DNA from: Roseomonas marmotae
GTDB lineage: Bacteria; Pseudomonadota; Alphaproteobacteria; Acetobacterales; Acetobacteraceae
Direction of reading: 5' to 3'
NCBI RefSeq assembly: GCF_017654485.1
Contig: NZ_CP061091.1
Location: 2,114,501-2,178,500 of the forward strand
DNA: 64,000 bases
Below, one piece after another: positions 1-8,896 of the stretch; positions within the stretch are counted from its first letter, which is position 1, and every line of letters begins with the position of its first letter. Both the position numbers and the translations under genes were made by a program. The notes under the pieces are model-generated. The model did no database searches and was not told where the DNA came from. It saw only the letters and a program-made list of their open reading frames with translations.

Positions 1-27
1 TCATGGCGGGGCCGCTTCTAACCGCGA

Positions 28-549
28 TCAGACGGATTTGCCAGCGGAAGTAACACTCGCCGCTTCCTCCGCCGCCATGCGGAAGGCCGTGGCGACGGTC
101 GCGGCCCTGACAGCCGTGCGATCGCCCGGGAAAACATGGCCTTCCACCCTGGCCGGCTGCCCGGCCAGCGCCACGCCCACATAGACCAGCCCGACCGGCT
201 TGGAGGCGGTGCCGCCGCCCGGCCCGGCGATTCCCGTGGTGGAAATGCCCATGGAGGCACCCGACTCGCGCGCCGCGCCCTCGGCCATCGCCGCCGCGAC
301 CTCGGCGCTGACGGCGCCAAGCCGCGCGATCAGCGCAGGGTCCACGCCGACCGACTTGCTCTTGGCTTCGTTGGAATAGGTGACATAGCCCCCCAGCAGC
401 GTGGCGGAGGAGCCGGGGACCGCCGTCACGGCCGCCGCCACCAGCCCACCCGTGCAGGACTCGGCGGTGGCCAGCGTCAGTCCGCGCGATTGCAGGATCC
501 GCAGTAGCAGCGCGGCCTGTTCCAGGGTCTCCTCGGGCAGCATGGTCAC
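28..549 (-). CDS. CinA C-terminal family protein, nicotinamide-nucleotide amidohydrolase (PncC)
   Basis: A 173-residue protein that corresponds to the stand-alone CinA C-terminal domain. The family deamidates NMN to nicotinate mononucleotide in pyridine nucleotide recycling in the cytoplasm. The family signature TAESCTGG lies near residues 28-35, followed by GGYVTYSN and the Gly-rich STTGIAGPGGG loop near residue 104. The chosen start is GTG at 549, because its GTGA overlaps the stop of the upstream pgpA gene; an in-frame ATG two codons later is the alternative. It is the last gene of a slt-pgpA-cinA run in which every junction overlaps by 4 nt, so the three are probably co-translated. The family assignment is firm; the enzymatic role is taken from characterised homologues. 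Confidence 0.93.
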   Translation of the reverse strand: MTMLPEETLEQAALLLRILQSRGLTLATAESCTGGLVAAAVTAVPGSSATLLGGYVTYSNEAKSKSVGVDPALIARLGAVSAEVAAAMAEGAARESGASMGISTTGIAGPGGGTASKPVGLVYVGVALAGQPARVEGHVFPGDRTAVRAATVATAFRMAAEEAASVTSAGKSV

Positions 550-1046
550 AGCGTCACTCCCATCCAGCGGGCGGCTAGCAGGAGGGCGGCGGCCAGGGCG
601 CCAGCGATGATATCGTCCAGCATGACGCCGGCGGGGCCCTTGCGGCGGTCCGCCCAGCCGACGGGGCCGGGCTTCAGGATATCGAAGGCACGGAACAGCA
701 GGAAGGCCAGCAGCACCCCGGCGATGCCCGTCGCCACGGGCAGCGCCGCCAGGGCAAGGGACTGCCCGGCGCCTTCATCCACCACCACCCAGCCGGGGTC
801 GCGCTGCGCCTCCGGCAGCCGCGTCAGCGCCCACCAGCCCAGGATCGAGAGCGCCAGGGCCAGCGACAGGCTGGCCTCCGGCCCGGCCAGAGCCACCGGC
901 AGCACCAGCAGCGATCCCCAGGTGCCTGGCGCCGGCCGCAGGAAGCCTACCCCGCCCAGGCTGGCCACGAAACGGGGCAGGGTGGCGGAGATGGCGGAAG
1001 GAGCACTTTCCGGCAGGTTGGCGGGAAGCTCGGCCTGCTCGCTCAT
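546..1046 (-). CDS. pgpA: Phosphatidylglycerophosphatase A
   Basis: A 166-residue membrane phosphatase that removes the phosphate from phosphatidylglycerophosphate to give phosphatidylglycerol. The family features are visible: PAPGTWGSL near residue 38, a hydrophobic middle, and an acidic motif (WVVVDEGAGQ). A second acidic helix (FRAFDILKPGP, then DDIIAG) lies towards the C-terminus. The start ATG at 1046 overlaps the stop of the upstream lytic transglycosylase as ATGA. An open frame continues upstream to 1271, but that part is only the antisense reading of the transglycosylase. The normal family length is about 160-170 residues, which agrees with this start. Confidence 0.93.
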   Translation of the reverse strand: MSEQAELPANLPESAPSAISATLPRFVASLGGVGFLRPAPGTWGSLLVLPVALAGPEASLSLALALSILGWWALTRLPEAQRDPGWVVVDEGAGQSLALAALPVATGIAGVLLAFLLFRAFDILKPGPVGWADRRKGPAGVMLDDIIAGALAAALLLAARWMGVTL

Positions 1047-3091
1047 CGGGCAGCGGTGGCGCTGAGGGGCGCGCCAACCGGCAGCCAAGGCTTCAGCGGA
1101 TGGTCCAGCCCCGCCGTGCCGGCATCCAGGGCGCGGTAGATCACCGCGTTCTCCACTACCCGCTGCACGTAGTTGCGGGTCTCGTTGAAGGGGATCATCT
1201 CCATCCAGTCGATCATGTCGGCACCGCCGGCCACCGGGCCCAGACGCGGGTCGCCATAGGTGGAGACCCATTCATCCACCCGGCGCGGCCCGGCATTATA
1301 GGCGGCTGCGGCCATGGCCAGATTGCCGAAGCGGGCGATCTGATCCGCCAGATACTGCGAGCCGAGCTGGATATTGTGGAGGGGCTGGGAGGTCAGCCAG
1401 CCCGTCTGGGTCGGGACGCCCAGCTGCCGCGCCACCTGCGCCGCCGTGCCGGGCAGGAGCTGCATCAGCCCCCGTGCATTGGCCGGCGAGACGGCGGTGG
1501 TGTCGAAATTGCTTTCCTGCCGGCTGATGGCATTGATGAAGGCCGGTTCGGCCTCGCCCGTCGCGGGGGCGGGGTAGGGGGCCGGGAAGCCTTCCGGCAG
1601 CAGCATCACGCCGTCGATGCCCGCGCGCCGGGCGATCCAGACGGCATGGTCGGGGCGGCCGATGCTATGGGCCAGCCGTGCCGCCAGCACCTGGGTGGCG
1701 GGGTCGGCCGCCAGATCCTCGATCCGCAGCAGGAAGGTGCGGGCGCGGCCGGTATCGCCGAGATCGGCCAGGGTCACAACGGCGCGCGCCAGTTCCATGT
1801 CCAGGAAGGCGGCAGCGGCGGCGGGGCTGGGCACTGCCGGCACCACGCCGCTGATGCGTGCCGAGACCTGCGGCGCGCGCTCCCCCAGCGCCAGGGCAGC
1901 CAGCTGGCCGTAGAAGCCGGTCGGCAGGGTGGCGGCCTCCGCGTAGTGCTCGCGCGCCTCGGCCGCGCGGCCCTGCGCCTCAGCCGCCCGGCCGCGCCAG
2001 TAGGAGGCGCGGGAGCGGGTGATGATGCTGCTGCTGTCCCGACCCAGCACCGCGAAGTGCCGCGCCGCCCGGGCCGGGTCGTCCAGCTTCCGCAGGGCGA
2101 TGAAGCCGGCCAGGAACTCGGCGTCATGCAGCCCGGCGCTATCGGCGGGCTGCCCGTGATACGCCGCTATGCGCCAGGCCGAGGCCGCGTCCCCCAGCCG
2201 CAGCAGCTTGCGGGCCAGCACCTGCCGCTCCGTCCAGACGGCGCTGGCCGCCTGCGGCGTCAGGTCCCGCTGCAGGGGCTCGGCGGCCTGCCAGACGGCG
2301 GCGGCCTCCTGGTCGCGGTCCTTGCGGCGGAGGTAGCGTGCCCATTCGGCCGCGAGGCCGAGGTCGCCGGGGTTGGCAGGCAGGCCGGCTTCGGCCCCCG
2401 GCTGATCTCCGGCCAGGGCCAGCCGCCGGGAGGCTGCGGCCTGGCCGGCGGCGGGCAGCAACGGCAGCAACCGGCCGGCGGCGGCGAACTGCCGCGTCCA
2501 GGCCAGCCTCTCGAAGCGCGCCAGATGATCCTCCGGCGTCAGGACAGCGGCATTGCGGCTGAGGAAGGCGGCTTCCTCGATGGCTTCGGCCGGGCCGTCG
2601 CGCCAGGCGCGGCGCAGGCCCGGCACGGGGTCGCGCCCCTGGCGCTGCTGCACATCGGCCAGGGCCTGGGCGCCGCTCAGGCCGCGCGGCAGTTCGTGCC
2701 CATAGAGCTGCGACACCAGCGCGTCGTTCGGCAGTACGGGCAGCAGCTCCTCCGCCCGCGCCAGCAGGGTGGCACGCATGGGCCAGTCCGGGTTGGCGGC
2801 CAGGAAGGCGGCGATCTCCTCGGCCGTGGCCATGCCACGCACCTGCATCCGCATCCAGTTCACCAGCTTGGCTGCCAGCGGGTCCGCCATCACCGCCAGG
2901 GCGGCGGCATCCGTCCACCGACCGGCATTGGCGGCGCCGATGGCGGCGCGGCCGGAGGCGCGGGCGCTCTCGCTGGCCCAGGGCTGTGCCGCGGCCGGCA
3001 GCGCCAGGCCGAAGAGCAGCGGCGCCAGCAGCAGGGCACGGGCGCGGCGGCGGGGGAGGAAGCATGTGGGAACGCGGGAAGGACAGCGCAT
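1043..3091 (-). CDS. slt: Soluble lytic murein transglycosylase (Slt70-like)
   Basis: A 682-residue periplasmic enzyme expected to cleave the MurNAc-GlcNAc bond of peptidoglycan and leave 1,6-anhydro ends. It has an N-terminal signal peptide (Arg-rich start, hydrophobic LLLAPLLFGLALP, Ala-rich cleavage region), a long helical-repeat region over about residues 45-500, and a C-terminal SLT domain. In that domain the catalytic glutamate is E526 in the SRQESNFD motif, followed by ARGLMQLLP and the AYNAGP motif. It heads an overlapping run with pgpA and cinA and is divergent from dapA. AmpG, which imports anhydro-muropeptides, is encoded at 8.9-10.2 kb, so both ends of a recycling route are present in the window. 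Confidence 0.93.
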   Translation of the reverse strand: MRCPSRVPTCFLPRRRARALLLAPLLFGLALPAAAQPWASESARASGRAAIGAANAGRWTDAAALAVMADPLAAKLVNWMRMQVRGMATAEEIAAFLAANPDWPMRATLLARAEELLPVLPNDALVSQLYGHELPRGLSGAQALADVQQRQGRDPVPGLRRAWRDGPAEAIEEAAFLSRNAAVLTPEDHLARFERLAWTRQFAAAGRLLPLLPAAGQAAASRRLALAGDQPGAEAGLPANPGDLGLAAEWARYLRRKDRDQEAAAVWQAAEPLQRDLTPQAASAVWTERQVLARKLLRLGDAASAWRIAAYHGQPADSAGLHDAEFLAGFIALRKLDDPARAARHFAVLGRDSSSIITRSRASYWRGRAAEAQGRAAEAREHYAEAATLPTGFYGQLAALALGERAPQVSARISGVVPAVPSPAAAAAFLDMELARAVVTLADLGDTGRARTFLLRIEDLAADPATQVLAARLAHSIGRPDHAVWIARRAGIDGVMLLPEGFPAPYPAPATGEAEPAFINAISRQESNFDTTAVSPANARGLMQLLPGTAAQVARQLGVPTQTGWLTSQPLHNIQLGSQYLADQIARFGNLAMAAAAYNAGPRRVDEWVSTYGDPRLGPVAGGADMIDWMEMIPFNETRNYVQRVVENAVIYRALDAGTAGLDHPLKPWLPVGAPLSATAAR

Positions 3092-3265
3092 GGCCGCCGA
3101 ACCCTAGCGGATCGGATCATGCTTGTCCCGAAGCCATCGGGGCCTCCCTGCGCGTGAAACATTTCCGCAACGCTTGTCGCGCGCCTCCGTCGCGCCTAGC
3201 TTCCGGCCTTCGCTGGCCAGATGGCCGGCGGAACTCTTTGCCCCCCCGGAAGGAAAGCTGCCCCG

Positions 3266-4144
3266 ATGTTCAAGGGATCCCTCGTCGCGCTGATCACGCC
3301 GATGGCCGAGGATGGGTCGCTGGATGCCAAAGCCTTCCAGGAATTCGTGGAATGGCAGGTGGCGGAAGGCACCCAGGGCCTGATTCCCGTCGGCACCACG
3401 GGCGAGAGCCCGACGCTCTCGCATTATGAGCACCGCCGCGTGGTGAAGATGTGCGTGGAGGCCGCGGGTGGCCGCGTGCCCGTCATCGCCGGCACCGGCA
3501 GCAACAGCACCGAGGAAGCGATCGAGCTGACGCGCCACGCCAAGGAGGCGGGCGCCGATGCGGCGCTGATCGTGACGCCGTACTACAACAAGCCGACGCA
3601 GGAGGGGATGTATCTGCACTTCACGGCCATCGCCGATGCCGTGGACCTGCCGGTCATCATCTACAATATCCCCCCGCGCAGCGTCGTCGACATGTCCGTC
3701 GAGACGATGGCGCGGCTGGCGAAGCATCCGAACATCGTGGGCGTGAAGGACGCGACCGCCAACCTGACCCGCCCGCTGCATACCCGCGCCGCCATCGGCC
3801 CGGATTTCTGCCAGCTCTCGGGCGAGGACCACACCGCCCTGGCCTTCCTGGCCGCCGGCGGCCATGGCTGCATCAGCGTCACCGCCAATATCGCCCCGCG
3901 CCTCTGCGCCGAGATGCATGCCGCCTGGGCGGCCGGCAACTTCGCCGAGGCCATCGCCATCCAGGACCGGCTGCTGCCGGTGCATGACGCGATGTTCTGC
4001 GAGACCTCGCCCGGGCCGGTGAAATACGCCGCCAGCCTGCTGGCCAAGTCCACGCCGCGCTGCCGCCTGCCGCTGGCGCCGGTGGCGGAATCCACCCGCG
4101 CCCGGGTGAAGACCGCCATGGTCTCCGCCGGCCTGCTGAACTGA
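3266..4144 (+). CDS. dapA: 4-hydroxy-tetrahydrodipicolinate synthase
   Basis: A 292-residue aldolase that condenses pyruvate with aspartate semialdehyde, the first committed step to meso-diaminopimelate and lysine. The catalytic residues occupy the same numbers as in the E. coli enzyme: T44-T45 in GTTGESPT, Y133 in IIYNIPPR, R138, and the Schiff-base K161 in VGVKDAT. The ATG at 3266 is preceded by a GGAAGGAAAG ribosome site; a longer reading from 3221 adds only unconserved residues. smpB follows after 7 nt, a pairing that is common in Alphaproteobacteria. This is the genuine dapA of the window. A second DapA-like protein at 57.1 kb lacks the key residues. Confidence 0.97.
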   Translation: MFKGSLVALITPMAEDGSLDAKAFQEFVEWQVAEGTQGLIPVGTTGESPTLSHYEHRRVVKMCVEAAGGRVPVIAGTGSNSTEEAIELTRHAKEAGADAALIVTPYYNKPTQEGMYLHFTAIADAVDLPVIIYNIPPRSVVDMSVETMARLAKHPNIVGVKDATANLTRPLHTRAAIGPDFCQLSGEDHTALAFLAAGGHGCISVTANIAPRLCAEMHAAWAAGNFAEAIAIQDRLLPVHDAMFCETSPGPVKYAASLLAKSTPRCRLPLAPVAESTRARVKTAMVSAGLLN

Positions 4145-4151
4145 GGGGGCC

Positions 4152-4646
4152 ATGGCCGCCAAGGACAAGAAGAAGTCGTCGCTGATCGCCCACGGCACGG
4201 CCGCGCAGAACCGCAAGGCCCGCTTCGACTACAAGATCGGCGAAACCTTCGAGGCCGGCATCGTGCTGGTGGGGCCGGAGGTGAAGTCCCTCCGCTCCGG
4301 CCGCGCGGCCCTGGCCGATGCCTGGGCCGGCGAGCGGGACGGCGAGATGTGGCTGTTCAACTGCTACATCCCGGAATGGCAGGCCGGCAGCTTCATGGCG
4401 CATTTCGAGCCGCGCCGGCCGCGCAAGCTGCTGCTGCACAAGAAGCAGGTGGAATCACTGACCGGCGCCATCACACGCGAAGGCGTCACGCTGGTGCCGC
4501 TGGAGATCCTGTTCAACGACCGCGGCCTGGCCAAGGTCGTGCTGGGCGTGGGCGAGGGCAAGTCCAAGGCCGACAAGCGCCACGCGATCGCCGAGCGGGA
4601 CTGGCAGCGCGACAAGTCCCGGGTCCTGCGCGGCGACAAGTTCTAG
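4152..4646 (+). CDS. smpB: SsrA-binding protein SmpB
   Basis: A 164-residue cytoplasmic RNA-binding protein that escorts tmRNA to stalled ribosomes in trans-translation. It shows the conserved oligonucleotide-binding beta-barrel signatures ARFDYKIGETFEAGI, GPEVKSLRSG and LLHKKQ. The C-terminal tail is basic (KADKRHAIAERDWQRDKSR) and inserts into the mRNA channel in known structures. The length and the GDKF end are normal for the family. It starts 7 nt after the dapA stop and is likely co-transcribed with it. No tmRNA gene is visible in this window. Confidence 0.97.
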   Translation: MAAKDKKKSSLIAHGTAAQNRKARFDYKIGETFEAGIVLVGPEVKSLRSGRAALADAWAGERDGEMWLFNCYIPEWQAGSFMAHFEPRRPRKLLLHKKQVESLTGAITREGVTLVPLEILFNDRGLAKVVLGVGEGKSKADKRHAIAERDWQRDKSRVLRGDKF

Positions 4647-4696
4647 TGCCGCGGCGGCAGGGGCGGGGCCTGCCCACCGGGCGGCGCTAGGGCGCG

Positions 4697-5632
4697 ATGG
4701 GCTCCATCCTCGGCGTCGTCCTGCCGGTCTTCGGGCTGATCCTGCTGGGCTTCCTGGCGCGGCGGGGCGGCTGGCTGGGGCCGAATACCATGGCGGAGCT
4801 GAACCGCTTCGTCGTCTGGCTGGCGCTGCCAGCCATGCTCTTCCACGTCATGGCGCATACCGCCTGGTCCATCCTGTGGCAGCCCGGCTTCGTCGCAGCC
4901 TTCGGGCTGGCCAGCATGGGGCTTTTCGCCGTCACGCTGGCGCTACGCCTGCGCGCGGCGCGGCCCCTGCCGGATGCCAGCATCGAGGGGCTGAACGCCG
5001 CCTATCCCAATAGCGGCTACATGGGCTTCCCGCTCTGCCTGATGGCGCTGGGGCCGCAGAGCCTGCCCTTGGTCACCATCGGCATGATCATGACGGTCTG
5101 CGTGCTCTTCGCGCTGGCCGTGGTCTGCATCGAGATCGGCCTGCAGGAGGAGCGGCGCCCCGCGCGTCTGGCGGCCAAGGTCGGGCTTGCCCTGGCGAAG
5201 AACCCGCTGCTGGTGGCGCCGGCGATGGGTGCCCTGGTTTCCGGCACCGGGCTGCCGCTGCCGGAGGCACTGGATTCCCTGCTGAAGCTGCTGGGCGCCG
5301 CTGCCTCGCCCTGCGCGCTGGTGGCGCTGGGCGTCTTCCTGGCGCAGCAGGGCATGGTGCGGGGGCGAGACCTGCAGGGTACCCTGCTGCTGGTGCCGCT
5401 GAAGCTGCTGGCGCTGCCGGCGCTGGTCTGGCTGCTGGCCGCGCAGGTCTTCCGCCTCGGTCCGCTGGCCACCCATACGGCGGTGCTGCTGGCGGCGCTT
5501 CCCACGGGCACCGGGCCATTCATGCTGGCGGAATACTACCGGCGGGACGCGCGGATCACCTCCGCCACCGTGCTGATCAGCACGCTGACCTCCGTTCTGA
5601 CCGTCGCTGCCTATCTGGCCTGGATCGGCTGA
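4697..5632 (+). CDS. AEC family transporter (auxin efflux carrier type)
   Basis: A 311-residue inner-membrane protein with about ten hydrophobic segments in two five-helix halves, typical of the AEC/BART superfamily. The family pattern PNSGYMGFPLC occurs near residue 108, and LPTGTGPFMLAEYY lies in the last third. Bacterial members are often linked to malonate, malate or other organic acid export, but the substrate cannot be read from sequence. It lies 50 nt after smpB on the same strand, with no clear terminator between them. Its family is clear; its substrate is not. Confidence 0.85.
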   Translation: MGSILGVVLPVFGLILLGFLARRGGWLGPNTMAELNRFVVWLALPAMLFHVMAHTAWSILWQPGFVAAFGLASMGLFAVTLALRLRAARPLPDASIEGLNAAYPNSGYMGFPLCLMALGPQSLPLVTIGMIMTVCVLFALAVVCIEIGLQEERRPARLAAKVGLALAKNPLLVAPAMGALVSGTGLPLPEALDSLLKLLGAAASPCALVALGVFLAQQGMVRGRDLQGTLLLVPLKLLALPALVWLLAAQVFRLGPLATHTAVLLAALPTGTGPFMLAEYYRRDARITSATVLISTLTSVLTVAAYLAWIG

Positions 5633-5690
5633 ACGCCACCGGGAACGTCAAGGGTGACGCGGCGGGCGAGGGCAGGCTAGGATCGATACC

Positions 5691-6884
5691 GTGATGGTTG
5701 AAATCAAAGATGATGGCGATGAATATGCTGTCGACGTCGCGGCGATCCGGCGCCTCGATGTGGTACCGACCATTCTCGATGTCGTCTGCCGCACCACCGG
5801 CATGGGATTCGCAGCCGTCGCGCGGGTCACGGAGACGCGCTGGATCGCCTGCAGCGTGCGGGACGACATCGGCTTCGGCCTGAAGCCGGGCGACGAGCTG
5901 AAGGTCGAGTCCACCATCTGCAACGAGATCCGCGACAGCCGGCAGCCCGTGGTGATCGACCATGTGGCGCAGGACGAAACCTTCCGCGGGCACCACACGC
6001 CCCGGATCTACGGCTTCCAGAGCTATATCTCCATGCCCGTGACGCTGCCGGATGGCAGCTTCTTCGGCACGCTCTGCGCCATCGATCCGCGCCCGATGCG
6101 CCTGAGCACCCCGGAAACCACCGGCATGTTCAAACTCTTCGCCGACCTGATCGCCTTCCACCTCGATGCCCAACGGCGGCTGGAGATGAGCGAGGCGAGC
6201 CTGCTGAACGAGCAGCATGATGCCGGGCTGCGCGAGCAGTTCATCGCCGTGCTCGGCCACGACCTGCGCAACCCGCTGGCATCCATCGCCTCGGCCTCCC
6301 GCGTGCTGGGGCGCATGCCGCTGCCGGAACAGGCTTACCCGATCATCGGCCTGCTGCAGAGCAGCGTGTCCCGGATGTCCGGGATGATCGACAATGTCCT
6401 GGATTTCGCCCGGGGCCGGCTTGGTGGCGGGCTGCCTCTGGAGACGCGCCCGAAGGCGCCGCTGCGGCCGATCCTGGAGCAGGTGATCGCCGAACTGCGT
6501 GCCTCCCACCCCGACAGCGTCATCGATGCCGACCTGGGCAGCGTGGACCGGTTGCGCTGCGATCCCGGCCGGATCGGGCAAATGCTCTCGAACCTCGTCG
6601 GAAACGCCCTGACGCATGGCGCATCGGAAAGTCCGGTGCGGGTGACGGCCCGGGCGGGGAAGGAGTTCGTGCTCTCGGTCGCCAATGCCGGGGAGCCGAT
6701 CCCGGAGACGCTGCGCTCCGAACTGTTCAAGCCCTTCTTCCGCGCCTCCAGCGGCATGAACCAGGAAGGGCTGGGACTCGGCCTTTACATCGCCCACCAG
6801 ATCGCCCGCGCCCATGGCGGGACGCTGGAGGTCACTTCGGATGCCGAGGAGACGTGCTTCACCTTCCGCATGCGGGTGACCTGA
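5691..6884 (+). CDS. GAF-domain sensor histidine kinase
   Basis: A 397-residue cytoplasmic two-component kinase with no transmembrane segment. An N-terminal GAF domain (about residues 20-165, with NEIRDSRQPVVIDH and ISMPVTLPDGSFFGTLCAID) is followed by a short linker. The HisKA dimerisation helix carries phospho-acceptor H190 in VLGHDLRNPL. A HATPase domain has the N-box NLVGNALTHG, a short NAGEP segment, and GLGLGLYIA. The start is GTG at 5691 or ATG at 5694. No response regulator lies beside it, so it is an orphan kinase here. The GAF domain lacks an obvious chromophore cysteine, so the ligand is unknown. It converges on the next gene across a 9-bp hairpin. Confidence 0.9.
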   Translation: MMVEIKDDGDEYAVDVAAIRRLDVVPTILDVVCRTTGMGFAAVARVTETRWIACSVRDDIGFGLKPGDELKVESTICNEIRDSRQPVVIDHVAQDETFRGHHTPRIYGFQSYISMPVTLPDGSFFGTLCAIDPRPMRLSTPETTGMFKLFADLIAFHLDAQRRLEMSEASLLNEQHDAGLREQFIAVLGHDLRNPLASIASASRVLGRMPLPEQAYPIIGLLQSSVSRMSGMIDNVLDFARGRLGGGLPLETRPKAPLRPILEQVIAELRASHPDSVIDADLGSVDRLRCDPGRIGQMLSNLVGNALTHGASESPVRVTARAGKEFVLSVANAGEPIPETLRSELFKPFFRASSGMNQEGLGLGLYIAHQIARAHGGTLEVTSDAEETCFTFRMRVT

Positions 6885-6895
6885 CCGGCGTGGGA

Positions 6896-6919
6896 CCCCT
6901 GGCCGGTTGCGGCCAGGGG
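6896..6919. terminator. Hairpin between convergent genes
   Basis: A perfect 9-bp stem (CCCCTGGCC with GGCCAGGGG) and a 6-nt loop lie between the histidine kinase stop and the stop of the convergent desulfhydrase gene. There is no long T-run, so this is a probable bidirectional terminator rather than a classical one. Confidence 0.6.
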
Positions 6920-6927
6920 CGGATGCC

Positions 6928-7938
6928 TCAGGCTTCGGCCTTCAGCTCCAGCGCATCGGGATAGCCGAAGAGGCCGACCGCGCCGCCGGTATGGATGAAG
7001 ACGACATTCTCATCCTTGCGGAAATGGCCCTTGCCGATCAGGTCGATCAAACCGGCCATGCCCTTGCCGGAATAGACGGGGTCCAGAAGGATGCCTTCCT
7101 TCTCTGCCAGCAGCTTCACCGCTTCGACCATGCCATGGGTCGGGATGCCGTAGCCCTGGCCGACATAGTCGGTATTGGCCACCACATGCTCGGCCTTGAC
7201 GATGCCGGGCAGGCCCAGATGCGTCGCCACCTTCTCCGCCAGGGCCAGGACATTGGCCTCCTGCTTCGCCTTCGGCGCGCGCACGCCGATGCCGAGCACG
7301 GGAATGCCGGAATTCAGCGCCACCAGGCCGGTGACCAGCCCGGCCTGGGTGCCGGCGCTGCCGGTGGCATGCACCACATGGTCGATCCGCAGGCCCATTT
7401 CCGCCGCCTGCGCCACCAGTTCCAGCGCCGCGTTCACGTAGCCCAGCGCGCCGACGGCATTGGAGCCGCCGCCCGGGATGACATAGGGCTTGCGGCCGGA
7501 AGCGCGCAGTTCCTCGGCCAGGATTTCCATCTCCGCCTGCATGTCCGCGCCGTCGGCGCGGTGGGAGATATGGGCGCCATGGAGCCGGTCCAGCAGCACG
7601 TTGCCGGACTTGGTATAGGCCTCGTCACGGAAGCCCGTGCGGTCTTCCAGCAGGATATGGCAGGTGAGGCCCAGCTTCGCCGCCGCTGCGGCCGTCTGCC
7701 GCGCGTGGTTGGACTGCGTGGCGCCCTGGGTGATAACGGTATCCGCGCCCTGCGCCAGGGCCTCGGCCATCAGGAATTCCAGCTTGCGGGTCTTGTTGCC
7801 GCCGGTGGAGAGCCCGGTGCAGTCATCCCGCTTGATCCAGAGGCGCGGACCACCGAGGTGGCGGGTCAGATTCTCCATCGGCTCCAGCGGCGTCGGCATG
7901 TGGCCGAGCCGGATGCGGGGGAAGCGGGCCAGGTTCAT
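6928..7938 (-). CDS. D-cysteine desulfhydrase / L-cysteate sulfo-lyase family PLP enzyme
   Basis: A 336-residue PLP enzyme of the ACC deaminase/D-cysteine desulfhydrase family. It begins [20 protein letters not shown] and has the PLP lysine in the [11 protein letters not shown] motif (K49 by analogy), then [12 protein letters not shown]. The [11 protein letters not shown] loop that binds the PLP phosphate lies in the middle. Family members split D-cysteine into pyruvate, sulfide and ammonia, or cleave L-cysteate to pyruvate, sulfite and ammonia (CuyA). Sequence alone does not separate the two. The ATG at 7938 was chosen because it matches the conserved N-terminus; the frame upstream to 8079 is unconserved. 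No cuyR or sulfite exporter lies beside it, so desulfhydrase is marginally favoured. Confidence 0.85.
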   Translation of the reverse strand: MNLARFPRIRLGHMPTPLEPMENLTRHLGGPRLWIKRDDCTGLSTGGNKTRKLEFLMAEALAQGADTVITQGATQSNHARQTAAAAAKLGLTCHILLEDRTGFRDEAYTKSGNVLLDRLHGAHISHRADGADMQAEMEILAEELRASGRKPYVIPGGGSNAVGALGYVNAALELVAQAAEMGLRIDHVVHATGSAGTQAGLVTGLVALNSGIPVLGIGVRAPKAKQEANVLALAEKVATHLGLPGIVKAEHVVANTDYVGQGYGIPTHGMVEAVKLLAEKEGILLDPVYSGKGMAGLIDLIGKGHFRKDENVVFIHTGGAVGLFGYPDALELKAEA

Positions 7939-8062
7939 GGGGCGGTTCCTTATTGTGCCGGACCTTATTTGCACCCAGCTTCGGCGCGAGGCTAGCCATT
8001 GGCTGGGCCAGCCCGCCGTGCCCTGGGGCAGGCGCCTCCTCACGCCCCCGCAATGGCCCAGG

Positions 8063-8085
8063 GGGACGGAGGAAGCCACCGTCCC
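8063..8085 (-). terminator. Possible terminator after CBS-BON gene
   Basis: A 7-bp inverted repeat (GGGACGG with CCGTCCC) and a 9-nt loop begin 17 nt downstream of the CBS-BON stop codon. There is no T-run. The rest of the 164-nt gap to the desulfhydrase start shows nothing else recognisable. Confidence 0.35.
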
Positions 8086-8102
8086 TCCGTGCCGCTGGCG
8101 CG

Positions 8103-8792
8103 TCAGCCGCCCAGCATGAAGCGCGGCGTCGGGGCGACGTCGAAGCGGACTTCCTTCACCCCCGGCACCTTCAGAGCCAGGACGCGCAGCGCCCTCTTGA
8201 CCTCCTCCGAGCGGCAGAAGCCATGGAAGGTCACGACACCATCCACCACATTGACGAAGGTCAGGTGGATATCGGCCCAGGGCTGGTCGCGCATCGCGGC
8301 CCGCACCTGGCGGCGGATCTCGGTATCCGGCACGTCCGCGGCGATCTGCTCGGGCGAGGAGAGCAGCGCGCGGATCAGGTCGGCCCGCGAGACGACGCCC
8401 TGCAGCTTGCCGTCCCGCACCACCGGGACGCGGCGGATGTGGCGCTTCTCAAGAATACTCGCGACATGCTCGACGGTGTCGTCCTCGGACACCGTGGCCA
8501 CCGAGGTCGTCATGATGTCCTGGGCGCGGCGGCCATGCGTGCGAGCATAATGCTCGGCCTGACGCGTCCTGGAGCTGAACAGGCCCCAGAGCCAGGACTG
8601 CGGCTTGTCCTCCGTCGCTGCCAGGCCGCGGGTCAGGTCGCCCTCAGTGACCATGCCCAGCAGCTTGCCGTCCGGGTCCACGACAGGCGCGCCGGAGATG
8701 CCACGGTCGGCGAAGACCGCGGCGATGGCGGAGACCGGGGCTTCAGGCGGGATGGTGACCAGGGTCTTGGTCATGATGTCGTTCACGCGCAT
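8103..8792 (-). CDS. CBS-pair and BON domain protein
   Basis: A 229-residue soluble protein. Two CBS motifs form one Bateman module: the first follows [16 protein letters not shown] and contains [20 protein letters not shown], and the second has [20 protein letters not shown]. The C-terminal 70 residues form a BON domain ([21 protein letters not shown]). CBS pairs usually bind adenosine nucleotides and sense energy state; BON domains are associated with membrane or phospholipid interaction. The ATG at 8792 follows a TAAGGATC ribosome site. It lies downstream of ampG on the same strand but 104 nt away, so co-transcription is uncertain. The specific target is unknown. Confidence 0.88.
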   Translation of the reverse strand: MRVNDIMTKTLVTIPPEAPVSAIAAVFADRGISGAPVVDPDGKLLGMVTEGDLTRGLAATEDKPQSWLWGLFSSRTRQAEHYARTHGRRAQDIMTTSVATVSEDDTVEHVASILEKRHIRRVPVVRDGKLQGVVSRADLIRALLSSPEQIAADVPDTEIRRQVRAAMRDQPWADIHLTFVNVVDGVVTFHGFCRSEEVKRALRVLALKVPGVKEVRFDVAPTPRFMLGG

Positions 8793-8896
8793 GGGGCGAT
8801 CCTTACCTTTTGTCCATCTCCCTTCATATCTGTCCGGCCCGACCGGGATGCTAGACCCGGAGCCCGGCTTATTCGCCGCATGCGGGAGGGGAGGAC

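Noticed and set aside
1..27. Possible start codon (CAT at 2-4) of a further minus-strand gene after cinA
   Set aside because: Only one codon is in the window and there is no clear ribosome site.
1100..3157. A 685-codon plus-strand open frame
   Set aside because: Antisense to the lytic transglycosylase, which has a signal peptide and full catalytic motifs.
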